22,675 nucleotides of DNA, from positions 1 through 22,675 of the IMG/VR virus record IMGVR_UViG_3300025646_000412; one strand, 5' to 3'. This DNA is from a virus. Each line of letters starts with the position of its first letter. The stretch's first letter is position 1. Made by a program: the position numbers and the translations under genes. This document shows, piece after piece, positions 15,580 through 22,675 of this stretch. Below the pieces are notes generated by a model that was not told the DNA's origin, ran no database searches, and saw only the letters and a list, made by a program, of their open reading frames with translations.

Positions 15580-16281
15580 TTAAGAATTTTCTAAAGTTAC
15601 GTTATTTGCTTCTTGTTGCTGTGCTACTTGAATAACCGTAGGGTCTTTTATAATAACACCTGCATAAGAAAGAATCTTAATTACTAAATTTGTTTCATCA
15701 GATGGGTGTAATTCAAAATCTGTTGACGCGCCTGCGGAATATACATACGCAGCAGCTCCTCCGCCTGTAAAGCCCCAAATAGGGTCAGCAGGTATTTTAA
15801 TATAATTTATTACAGGGCTTGATATACTTGAAGGGAAAACCTTAAATACGTTATTATCAAAATAGTAAACAGGATAGGATGTAGAAGGCGCACTTAACTG
15901 CGAAGAGCTGTAATAAGAATATTCAGATTTTTTTATCTTTTCAATTTCGGTAAGCCCGTTTGACGTAGTAATTTGTATTGTTCTGTATAAATCAGCGGGC
16001 GCAGAATATGTTCCGCTACTAACTAATGTTAACCCTGTAGACTTAGCAAATAAGTCAATTTTTTCTTCAATATTATCAGCTATATCGCCATATTCACTAT
16101 TAACGCCCTGAATATTTCTTTTTGTTAGCTGCCTATTATAATCATAAAAAGACTTTTCAAACAAGTCAAGTTGGGCTTGTCTTCCAAGTCTGTTAAATTG
16201 ATCTGGGGTAAGATAACCCCGCTGCTCCTTATTTAGAACAGCAAGGACTACCCTGTAAACTTTGTTTACGTTTATAGCCAT
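15580..16281 (-). CDS. Ring/neck connector structural protein (233 aa)
   Basis: The N-terminal half is helical, with GYLTPDQFNRLGRQAQLDLF at residues 22-41 followed by DYNRQLTKRN. This pattern is one I recall from structural proteins next to the capsid genes of Bacteroidetes and marine podoviruses. The second half is a beta-rich domain (TYSAPADLYRTIQI, SYPVYYFDNNVFKVFP, PVINYIKIPADPIWGF) and ends in a helix (ETNLVIKILSYAGVIIKDPT). The arrangement fits a ring protein of the head-tail neck. It is flanked by the basic 185-aa gene and the 365-aa connector, all in the same direction with gaps of 3-12 bases. No catalytic motif is seen. Assignment as virion neck protein rests on order plus remembered similarity. 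Confidence 0.68.
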   Translation of the reverse strand: MAINVNKVYRVVLAVLNKEQRGYLTPDQFNRLGRQAQLDLFEKSFYDYNRQLTKRNIQGVNSEYGDIADNIEEKIDLFAKSTGLTLVSSGTYSAPADLYRTIQITTSNGLTEIEKIKKSEYSYYSSSQLSAPSTSYPVYYFDNNVFKVFPSSISSPVINYIKIPADPIWGFTGGGAAAYVYSAGASTDFELHPSDETNLVIKILSYAGVIIKDPTVIQVAQQQEANNVTLENS

Positions 16282-16293
16282 AGCTAAATTTAT

Positions 16294-16851
16294 TTATGAT
16301 TTTTTAAGTCTAGTAGTTTGGCGATCGTATCTTTTCGCCATTCTTCTTGACTTTTCTATATTGCCCGACTTAAGGGCAGCTTCACCTTTGCTTCTTGTTT
16401 TCGCGGCTCTAGCAGACACATCTGTTTTAGGCATTGTTGAAGACGTAGAAGACTCGGCAGCTTTTTTAGTTAATCTATTTTGTCTAAAAGAAGCCGCTGC
16501 GCTTTCATTTATAGCAGAATAATTGCTAAGCATTTTATTTAAATTTTCAGCCTGCTCTGATCTAAAATTAGTAGGGGTATTCTTCTGTTTTGAACCTAAT
16601 GACTGCTTGTAAGACGTATTAGGCTCGGCAGCTGGTTTGGCCGCTGGCTTATTAGCTTTTGCTGTTGAAAAATATGTTTCTTCAACAGAAATAGGCTTTG
16701 GCTTGCTCGGCCCAATTGGAGCTTTGCTTATTGATGGGGCAGAAAATGGTCCTAAACTTTCTTTTTTAGGACTAGAATTTTGCTTTCCGGCTTTTTGGTC
16801 TTTTAGCTCAGCCATTGTGTAATAGCCTGCAGGTTTCATTTTGTCGGGCAT
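16294..16851 (-). CDS. Basic, low-complexity virion-associated protein (185 aa), unknown function
   Basis: I do not recognise a defined domain. The protein is rich in Lys, Ser, Ala and Pro, predicted mostly disordered (SSPKKESLGPFSAPSISKAP, NKPAAKPAAEPNTSYKQ), with short helical patches near the centre (EQAENLNKMLSNYSAINESA) and a strongly basic C-terminus containing GNIEKSRRMAKRYDRQTTRL. The N-terminus MPDKMKPAGYYTMAEL resembles openings of other small basic phage proteins. The low-complexity composition could have argued for a spurious frame. Against that, it is open over 558 bases, begins with ATG 19 bases after the 248-aa gene, ends 12 bases before the ring gene, and no other frame fills the space. 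The basic tail suggests DNA or capsid interior binding. Function unknown. Confidence 0.62.
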   Translation of the reverse strand: MPDKMKPAGYYTMAELKDQKAGKQNSSPKKESLGPFSAPSISKAPIGPSKPKPISVEETYFSTAKANKPAAKPAAEPNTSYKQSLGSKQKNTPTNFRSEQAENLNKMLSNYSAINESAAASFRQNRLTKKAAESSTSSTMPKTDVSARAAKTRSKGEAALKSGNIEKSRRMAKRYDRQTTRLKKS

Positions 16852-16870
16852 GATAAATAGTGTTAATTAA

Positions 16871-17617
16871 TTATTTTAATCGTTTTTCAATTGTTTGATA
16901 AACTTCTACACCTTCATCGGTTTTAAACCATGCTGCTAGTGCAGAATATGGATTTTCATCAAATGGTACGGTCATAAGTAATCTACCGTTGCTTGCCCAT
17001 TTAAATGAACGCTGGTCATCAGATAATTTAATAATACCCTGTTCAGCTGCTTTTACACCAATGTTACGAATATTTACATTTTCGTCATTAGCGAGTTCTA
17101 TGAATAGCTTTGGCTCTTTACGTGCAAATATCAATAAATCACGTTTAAGCTCCTTAGAAGTCATCTCAGATACCTTAGAACCAATTTCAACGCGCATAAT
17201 TGCTTCTGCTTGGTCAATATCCATTTCTCTTGCTAAAATTAAAGCGTCAACTTCTGCTTCAATAACATCAAGATCCTCCTGCGCTTCTAATTCAGCATCG
17301 TACTCTTCATATACTTTATCTTTATCGGGATGATAAATGGAAAGCATTTTTTGAAGCACTTGCTTTTCTCTTGGTACAAGTAGAATACCGTTTTCAAATA
17401 CGATGTGTTCTAATCTTGCGTTCCCGTTGAATTCGTCAACGAACGGTGTTTTTTGATTTACGGTGTATTTTAGCTCTCGCTCATACCCTTTATCTTCATC
17501 AAACCAATATATATTTTTTGATCTGATTGTATATGTTAGTGGAGTTTTACCACTTTTGAGTACATAAAGTCTGTCTTTCTGTGCCCAACCTTCTGTTTTT
17601 GTAGTTTGTTTTGCCAT
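16871..17617 (-). CDS. Capsid-adjacent structural protein (248 aa), unknown function
   Basis: No named family recognised, though the arrangement just after the capsid gene recurs in marine phages. Residues 1-85 are beta-rich with basic/aromatic strands (DRLYVLKSGKTPLTYTIRSK, NIYWFDEDKGYERELKY). Residues 100-145 are an acidic helix (EEYDAELEAQEDLDVIEAEV). The C-terminal part (150-248) is helical, with KELKRDLLIFARKEPKLFIE and a last domain IIKLSDDQRSFKWASNGRLL...AAWFKTDEGVEVYQTIEKRL. The order suggests a head-completion, vertex or neck protein that needs lower dosage than capsid, since a strong hairpin terminator separates it from the capsid gene and only read-through transcripts, or a promoter inside the capsid gene, would express it. 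The ATG at 17615-17617 has an A/T-only leader with no Shine-Dalgarno. Confidence 0.6.
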   Translation of the reverse strand: MAKQTTKTEGWAQKDRLYVLKSGKTPLTYTIRSKNIYWFDEDKGYERELKYTVNQKTPFVDEFNGNARLEHIVFENGILLVPREKQVLQKMLSIYHPDKDKVYEEYDAELEAQEDLDVIEAEVDALILAREMDIDQAEAIMRVEIGSKVSEMTSKELKRDLLIFARKEPKLFIELANDENVNIRNIGVKAAEQGIIKLSDDQRSFKWASNGRLLMTVPFDENPYSALAAWFKTDEGVEVYQTIEKRLK

Positions 17618-17638
17618 AATAAAATAAAATATAAGAGT

Positions 17639-17688
17639 AAAAAAAGTAAAGATTTACCCCCAGCGTTAGTGCCAGGGGTAATCCTTAC
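17639..17688 (-). terminator. Strong intrinsic terminator/attenuator after the capsid gene
   Basis: On the minus strand a long hairpin follows the capsid stop by about 11 bases. The core pairs TTACCCC with GGGGTAA, continues inward through two G-U pairs and GC/GC to a 6-base loop (ACTAAC), and extends outward as TAAGGAT with ATCTTTA past one bulged A, about 18 bp in all (17648-17665 with 17672-17688). One C then leads to eight T (17639-17646). The next ATG is 22 bases further, in the same direction, so it probably sets capsid expression far above the downstream genes while allowing some read-through. Confidence 0.88.
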
Positions 17689-17699
17689 CTCAATAGTTA

Positions 17700-19091
17700 T
17701 TAGTTAAAAAGTACGAAGTTGTTAGCTCCTTGTACAACCAAACATCTTTCAGTTAGGTAGTGTACTTCCATTTTGTCATCTCCTGAAGTAGAAGCACCAC
17801 CAACAGAGCCAGTGATCCAAGACTTCATACGACGATCATCAGCTTCAGAAGCTCTGTATCGTACGTGTAGGAAAGGACGCTTGATGTTCTTACCAAGGAT
17901 TTGATCGTAAACTGAAGAAGTACCAGCAGGAACAAGTACACCTTCAACACCTCCGATAAGACCACGAGTGGTAGCATCGTTAAGGTATTTCCAGTCAGTT
18001 TTGTAGAAATCGTAAGAACCTCTGCGGAAACCTGAGAATCCTAGGTTAAGTGCCATATCTTCTGAGTTGTTGAATACTCCGTAAGAAGTACCACCAGCTC
18101 CGTAAGAGTTTTGAGCAGCAAGCATGTCATCGATAGAAAGAGCGATGTCGCGGTTAACGAAAAGCATATTTTCTTCAATAGCACCCTCTTTGTCAAGTTT
18201 CTTAAGAAGAGTATCAAAATCAGTCAAAGACTCAGTAGCAGTACCACCAACGAATCCGTCAAATTGGTGACCTCTGTTTTCAATAGCAGAGAAAAGACCT
18301 TCAGTACCTTCTACAGCAACAACTCCAGAAGCACCTTTTTTCTCGGCCTCAACTAGTGCCATTTCAGCGTAGTCTTCGAAACGCTTACGGGTATCGCCCT
18401 CAGCTTTGATGTACCATAGGTAACCTGTTTGACCAGCTTCACCAGTTACTTCAATCCAGCCAATTTGAGAAGCATCAGATCCAGAAATTTCATAGTGATC
18501 TTTAAGGATGATAGGCTTGTTGGTTAGAGATACGAAATCTGGCTCAACAGCACCAGCCATAGCGGCTTGTCCTTTAGCAAACTCAGAACCGTAAACAAAA
18601 AGATCTACGTCAGTAGCTCCAGAGAATCCGAAACCATCTGAGCTGTAGCTTTGAAGAGTGACAGTAGTGTCAGTAGTGGCTGAAACTAAAGCTTTCCAGA
18701 TAGTAGTTCCGTCAGTTACAACTACAGTTTGGTTAACGCGTACAGCGTGACCAGAACCAAGAGTAACAACGTTTACTTGAGAACCAGCACTACCTGAATC
18801 AGCAGCAGAAGAAACACTTGAGTAAGAAAGGTGAAGACGTCCTTGCTCTGACCAAATAACTTGATCTGAAGTCATTGGCATTTCAGCGCCGACCATTTGT
18901 AAGAAACCAGCTAATGAACGATCGCCGTATCTTTCGATTTCAGCCTCGTAAAGCTCTGGTAAGTATTGTTGCGCCCAACCAGCAGTACCAGAAGCGGTAA
19001 AGTCTACGTAGTTAGTAGCAAGCGTTTGTTTTACAGGAGCGGCATTTGACAGAATCAAACTTCCTCCTGCAGTGTAAGTTGCAGTTGCCAT
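17700..19091 (-). CDS. Major capsid protein, HK97-like fold
   Basis: A 463-residue protein placed between the scaffold gene and the neck genes, where the capsid gene of this phage type lies. The N-arm (1-60) ends in WAQQYLPELYEAEIERYGDR. The E-loop-like region contains MTSDQVIWSEQGRLHLSY. Residues 103-168 are a beta-rich insertion (VRVNQTVVVTDGTTIWKALV ... VDLFVYGSEFAKGQ) that looks like a small SH3-type barrel. The spine-helix region has RKRFEDYAEMALVEAEKKGA, and the C-terminal part has FLHVRYRASEADDRRMKSW and HYLTERCLVVQGANNFVLFN. Alignment to HK97-fold capsid proteins is from memory. Codons are noticeably more GC-rich than in neighbours, fitting very high expression, and a strong terminator follows directly. 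No N-terminal delta domain is seen; a separate scaffold gene precedes it. Leader: A/T-only, no Shine-Dalgarno. Confidence 0.88.
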   Translation of the reverse strand: MATATYTAGGSLILSNAAPVKQTLATNYVDFTASGTAGWAQQYLPELYEAEIERYGDRSLAGFLQMVGAEMPMTSDQVIWSEQGRLHLSYSSVSSAADSGSAGSQVNVVTLGSGHAVRVNQTVVVTDGTTIWKALVSATTDTTVTLQSYSSDGFGFSGATDVDLFVYGSEFAKGQAAMAGAVEPDFVSLTNKPIILKDHYEISGSDASQIGWIEVTGEAGQTGYLWYIKAEGDTRKRFEDYAEMALVEAEKKGASGVVAVEGTEGLFSAIENRGHQFDGFVGGTATESLTDFDTLLKKLDKEGAIEENMLFVNRDIALSIDDMLAAQNSYGAGGTSYGVFNNSEDMALNLGFSGFRRGSYDFYKTDWKYLNDATTRGLIGGVEGVLVPAGTSSVYDQILGKNIKRPFLHVRYRASEADDRRMKSWITGSVGGASTSGDDKMEVHYLTERCLVVQGANNFVLFN

Positions 19092-19113
19092 GTTTTAAAA
19101 ATTTAGTTTGTTT

Positions 19114-20316
19114 TTAGTTTTTAATTTTAACTCTAAGTTTTGAACTATTGTCGCCTGAAACAGCCCTTACTTTTACGCCACCAGCATCAACAAAACCAGA
19201 TTCAACTTTACGAGGATCCATGTTAATGTTTTTTGCCTCTGCTTCTAATTGCTTAATTGCATCAGCCCTGCCTTGTTCATAAAAGTGATTAGCTATTTTA
19301 TCAGCGTTTCTTGCAGCAAATAAAGCTTTGTGGTAACCTTGCGCATCTTTTAACATATTATTCTCGTCTAGGAACGTCCTAAATGTACTAAGTATGTCAC
19401 TTTGCGATTGTTTGGTTTGTTGAACATCTTGTACTTTAAACCTGTATTTGTTTTCGCCTACTTTGAAATCAAAACCTTTGAATTCTTCGTTAAAAACAGT
19501 TTCGGTTTGTTTTGTAAAATGTTCTGACGCTTTTTGCTGTCGAGCAGTCAGTCCTTCCTGCTCTTTTTTATAATTGTTATAAAACTCAATTGCTTCTTTT
19601 TGTTCTGGGGCTAAACGAGAAGTAAGCTTTACTTCTTCGTAATATTTACCTTTTAAATCAGTAAGAAAATTTCGAGCCTTAGCAATTTCTTCCTTGTAAG
19701 CAAGTTTTTTTCTGCGGATGTCTCGCTCCTCATCCATATCTTCATCAAAAGCAAAACTGTCTTCAATTAAAAAGTTAATCTCATCGTTGTCTAAATGAGA
19801 TTTAGTTTGCTTGTAGTATTCTCTTAATAATGTTTTTTCGTCTACATTAGAATAATCTGTATTAAGACGAACATAGTCTTCTAAGCTTCCGCCAGTTTCT
19901 TGCATAAAATCAACAAGCTTCTGGATATTCTCTGGAAGTTCAGGTCGTGCTACTTCTTGAGTTTGCTCTTGGGCTTCATTGACTTCGCTTTCTTGCTCGT
20001 CCCGTACTTGCCCTTGCATTTGCTCTTGTACATCTGTATCTTCTTTAATTAATTCTAAGACTTCTTCTTTTTCTTCGGCAGGTTCTTCGGTACTCCGTAC
20101 TTCTTGACCCACTTCTTCGCTAATTTCGGCTCCTTCAGAAACAGGTACCTCATCTGCGCTTTGCTCTTGAACGGCATTTTTTTGTTTGCTTAAATCAATT
20201 TTATAATTACCATTGTTGTTATCTACTTCAACGCCGGCGTTTTCTAAAACTTTTTGTTCTCTTTCGGCAATAGAAGGTTCTTCTTCATTTACCATTTTAA
20301 TTTTGTAATCAGCCAT
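19114..20316 (-). CDS. Capsid scaffolding protein (acidic, coiled-coil)
   Basis: A 400-residue protein between portal and capsid genes, the usual place for a scaffold. Residues 1-130 are very acidic and Gln/Glu-rich (EISEEVGQEVRSTEEPAEEK, EQMQGQVRDEQESEVNEAQE), probably disordered. Residues 130-330 are helical with heptad patterns (RRKKLAYKEEIAKARNFLTD, YNNYKKEQEGLTARQQKASE). The C-terminus turns basic (SSKLRVKIKN), as in scaffolds that bind capsid subunits through a positively charged end. Scaffolds assemble the procapsid around the portal and leave or are cut before DNA packaging. No protease motif is visible here, so cleavage by a separate enzyme, or simple exit, is assumed. It lies 29 bases after the portal gene and 22 before the capsid gene. 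Assignment from composition and order. Confidence 0.82.
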   Translation of the reverse strand: MADYKIKMVNEEEPSIAEREQKVLENAGVEVDNNNGNYKIDLSKQKNAVQEQSADEVPVSEGAEISEEVGQEVRSTEEPAEEKEEVLELIKEDTDVQEQMQGQVRDEQESEVNEAQEQTQEVARPELPENIQKLVDFMQETGGSLEDYVRLNTDYSNVDEKTLLREYYKQTKSHLDNDEINFLIEDSFAFDEDMDEERDIRRKKLAYKEEIAKARNFLTDLKGKYYEEVKLTSRLAPEQKEAIEFYNNYKKEQEGLTARQQKASEHFTKQTETVFNEEFKGFDFKVGENKYRFKVQDVQQTKQSQSDILSTFRTFLDENNMLKDAQGYHKALFAARNADKIANHFYEQGRADAIKQLEAEAKNINMDPRKVESGFVDAGGVKVRAVSGDNSSKLRVKIKN

Positions 20317-20345
20317 AATAAAATATTATAAAAATTTTTTGTGTA

Positions 20346-22675
20346 TTATCTAGGCTCAAATTGTTCTAATCCAAAACCGCCTAGTGTATCAAATCCTGCA
20401 GATTCAAAATCTTTTGGACCAGTATTTCCTTTTCTTTGTTCTATAAGTTCAGACTGTTGTGATGCCTGAATTTTAGTACGCTTATCTTTTCTATCTTCTT
20501 TATAAGCTTCTTTATTATTTATCACCTGAGATTCCATTTGTTTAAGCTTCATATTGAGATCAAACTCATGGTACATAAGTTCTTTCTTTATAGCAGCTTC
20601 TCTCTCCAATCTTTGAATACTTAAATTAGATTTTATTTGCTCTAATTGTGCTTTACCCTCAACAAGTGCTTGTTCTTTTTGCATTTCAGCAGCCGCAGCC
20701 TCCTGTGCGGCTCTAGCATTAGAATCAGATTGTGCTTGAATATTTTGTAACTGCATCGCTCTATCTTCAGCAGCCTTACGCTTTCTTCTTACTTTAAGTA
20801 ATTGATTAGCTAATTTGATATTTTTAATTTCTCTAATATCAATTGCATCTTCAAGATAAATTTGATCACGTTGCAGGGCTACTTGAATATTATTTTCAAG
20901 ACGTTGCTTTTCTTCGTCATCTGGCGCTAATTCTAAATAAATGCCAAATTCGTGTAAATGCAAATTTTGTATTTCTTCTAAAGTGCCAACATTGAATCTA
21001 CCTATACCGCCTATAAATGATGCTTTGGTATTTGAAAATTTTAAAATATCAGCAATCCTAAGCGAAATAGCTTCTGCTGTTTTAAGCGTTAAATATAATC
21101 CTGACTGAACAATGTGTCTTGTTGCCGTGTTTGAATTAGCCGCTGCTAATTTTTGTAGCCCAACTAATGCTTTTTCATCTGGCGTACTACCATCTCTCGC
21201 TTCATTTAATCCTGTAACATCTCGCATCATTTGCAAGTAATAGTTATATGAATTTATTAAAGCGCTTATTTTGTTACCGCCAGCTCCTGATTGTAATTCT
21301 TGGATAGGCATACGGCCATGGTTAAACTCGCCGTCTTGTGTCATTGACCTACCAATTACAGATCCTGTTTGGAAATACATGTTTAATGCTTCCTGCGGAT
21401 TGTAATTTGTACCATTACCTAAATCTATTTCAGCAATACCATCAGCATCTAAATAAACACCATCAGGTACCATACGAGAAAGTACTTGTTGTAGCTTTAA
21501 ATGCGTTAATTGAATCATATCAGCAAACGTAGTCATACGGCTAACAAGTGATTCAACTTTACCTTTATACATTCTTGGCGCTACTATATTATAAGTCATA
21601 TTGACTTTTGTAGTATCAGAATATGGGCGTGTCATGTTTTCGGCAAGTTTCCATTCTAATAGCATATCGCTACCAATAATTTTTGCGCCCGTATAAAGCA
21701 CTTCAATAGAACGGTTTACTTTTTCAAAACGTGAACGAGCATCAGCCGGCGGATTAAAATCGTCTGCCTTCTTAATGGCTTTTTCTGCGCCAGTTGCTGT
21801 TTCTTTTATTTTATATACTTGGTTTTGGAATGTTTTGTATTCAAAATAAAGTACATAAACGTGATTTGTATCTTCGGCATCAGATGAAGCAAAGCTTTTA
21901 TTATAAAGCATTGCATTTGAACCTGTACCTTCAATTTGTTTAATATTTTCTTCTGTTAGTTCAGGGTATTGCTTTTTAAGCTCAACCAAACTCACTCGGC
22001 GTAATTCACCTACATAATATAGATCATCAAAATACGGTGACTCTGTATATGAATAAACAATATCAGCAGGATCAACATATTCTATTTTAATACCTTCAGA
22101 CGTATTGAATGTTGTTCTATTACAAGCTATACCTATAGTTACAATATCGTAATCAAGACGTTTTTTAAGTAAATGGTATTTATTATAATCAAGTACATTA
22201 TTAATAGCTTCTTCTTCTGCTATTTCAATTGATTGCTTATAATCAAGCTGCATATGTAATTGCAACTCTTCATCTGTATTTGGTATTTGATCTTCCGGAA
22301 TTGTAAACGTATTAATATTTAAAGCATCTTTAATTGATCGCTTTAAATCGTACGCGTACATATCTTTCATAACATCCTCAAGGTATTTTGTTTTTTTCTG
22401 CACTGAAGCAGGATCTTGAGAATAGGCTTTAATATCAAATGTTCTTTCGCCAATACCATTAACAACGATGTCTACAAACTTTGGAATAATAGGTACAGGC
22501 TTCCAATCTAAATTAAGATAAGACAAATCACCATTAATAGATAATTCGTCTTTATATTTTTGTATAGACTGTTCACCCCTTGCGTAAAGTCTTAGTCTAT
22601 GGTAATTGTCTCTATTAGCATAATACTTTACACTTCCAGAGTCTCTTCTAAACCATTCGCCTTCAATAGCTTTAG
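20346..22675 (-). CDS. Portal protein (N-terminus off window)
   Basis: The frame stays open through the right edge. The TTG at 22524-22526 is internal, because upstream codons continue coherently (EGEWFRRDSGSVKYYANRD, then YHRLRLYARGEQSIQKYKDE) with no in-frame ATG or stop, so at least 775 residues are present and the true start lies beyond. The LRLYARGEQSIQKYKDE...LSYLNLDWKPVPIIPKFVDI block is what I recall from portals of marine Bacteroidetes podoviruses. Portal-like features follow: a clip/stem region (VESLVSRMTTFADMIQLTHL, then QQVLSRMVPDGVY), the DVTGLNEARDGSTPDEKA loop, and a long charged C-terminal helix of about 120 residues (RKRKAAEDRAMQLQNIQAQS onward), suggestive of a barrel like that of P22. 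Portals form the dodecameric DNA gate of the capsid. It heads the structural genes visible here; terminase would be expected further right. Confidence 0.85.
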   Translation of the reverse strand, partial: KAIEGEWFRRDSGSVKYYANRDNYHRLRLYARGEQSIQKYKDELSINGDLSYLNLDWKPVPIIPKFVDIVVNGIGERTFDIKAYSQDPASVQKKTKYLEDVMKDMYAYDLKRSIKDALNINTFTIPEDQIPNTDEELQLHMQLDYKQSIEIAEEEAINNVLDYNKYHLLKKRLDYDIVTIGIACNRTTFNTSEGIKIEYVDPADIVYSYTESPYFDDLYYVGELRRVSLVELKKQYPELTEENIKQIEGTGSNAMLYNKSFASSDAEDTNHVYVLYFEYKTFQNQVYKIKETATGAEKAIKKADDFNPPADARSRFEKVNRSIEVLYTGAKIIGSDMLLEWKLAENMTRPYSDTTKVNMTYNIVAPRMYKGKVESLVSRMTTFADMIQLTHLKLQQVLSRMVPDGVYLDADGIAEIDLGNGTNYNPQEALNMYFQTGSVIGRSMTQDGEFNHGRMPIQELQSGAGGNKISALINSYNYYLQMMRDVTGLNEARDGSTPDEKALVGLQKLAAANSNTATRHIVQSGLYLTLKTAEAISLRIADILKFSNTKASFIGGIGRFNVGTLEEIQNLHLHEFGIYLELAPDDEEKQRLENNIQVALQRDQIYLEDAIDIREIKNIKLANQLLKVRRKRKAAEDRAMQLQNIQAQSDSNARAAQEAAAAEMQKEQALVEGKAQLEQIKSNLSIQRLEREAAIKKELMYHEFDLNMKLKQMESQVINNKEAYKEDRKDKRTKIQASQQSELIEQRKGNTGPKDFESAGFDTLGGFGLEQFEPR

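Noticed and set aside
20317-20345. AAAAATTTTT palindrome and A/T runs between portal and scaffold, considered as a terminator or promoter
   Set aside because: There is no GC-bearing stem and no recognisable -7/-33 promoter spacing; such runs are expected in AT-rich leaders.
22524-22526. TTG as the portal start
   Set aside because: The frame upstream of it continues with portal-like residues to the window edge, so this codon is internal.
1-22675. tRNA genes, CRISPR arrays, IS elements, integrase or attachment sites
   Set aside because: All gaps between genes are under about 85 bases, and no cloverleaf, spaced repeat, transposase or recombinase pattern was seen.

Overview
The window is a piece of an AT-rich tailed-phage genome (or a phage-derived contig). 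It probably comes from a short-tailed, podovirus-like marine phage of a Bacteroidetes/Flavobacteriia host. The virion genes are those of a short-tailed phage: portal, scaffold, HK97-fold capsid protein, ring/connector proteins, a beta-rich tail-hub protein and large ejection-type proteins. No sheath, tube or tape-measure gene is visible. The host guess is inference. It rests on the low GC content, the absence of Shine-Dalgarno sequences before nearly every start (leaders are A/T-rich and often end in ATTATGGC), and a signal peptide ending in ...TFAQ, as is common in flavobacterial exported proteins.

Fifteen of the seventeen protein genes visible within or across the window belong to one tightly packed minus-strand late transcription unit of 16 genes, read from right to left. 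Order: portal (N-terminus off the right edge), scaffold, major capsid protein, a strong hairpin terminator/attenuator at 17639-17688, a capsid-adjacent 248-aa protein, a basic low-complexity 185-aa protein, a 233-aa ring/connector protein, a 365-aa connector with an N-terminal beta module, a 1221-aa tail-hub/stabilization-type protein, a 265-aa Ala/Gln-rich protein ending in an S74-like chaperone segment, a 434-aa putative ejection protein, and a 2171-aa internal virion protein with an HEILH zincin motif. The 3' part holds small genes: a 45-aa and a 90-aa basic Cys-containing protein, a 54-aa holin-like protein, a 94-aa membrane-anchored coiled-coil protein, a secreted thioredoxin-fold protein without CxxC, and an M15-type peptidoglycan peptidase. 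Two of the small genes (45 and 54 aa) were found by direct translation. Several junctions overlap (ATGA, TAATG), which suggests translational coupling.

At the far left, on the plus strand, lies the C-terminal 170 codons of a class I ribonucleotide reductase large subunit (nrdA), part of a nucleotide-metabolism module outside the window. It converges on the late unit, and a C(UUCG)G hairpin at 523-545 separates the two.

The late unit plausibly works in order: build and fill the capsid (portal, scaffold, capsid), attach the neck and tail (ring, connector, hub), load ejected proteins (265, 434 and 2171 aa), then lyse (holin-like protein, membrane coiled-coil, exported thioredoxin-fold protein, M15 peptidase). 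The most unusual parts are the lysis cassette with its CxxC-less thioredoxin-fold protein, the giant internal protein combining a zincin motif with a short sigma-like segment, and the S74-type segment on an ejection-like protein. There is no gene-free stretch longer than about 80 bases, and no tRNA, CRISPR array, insertion sequence or integrase was seen.
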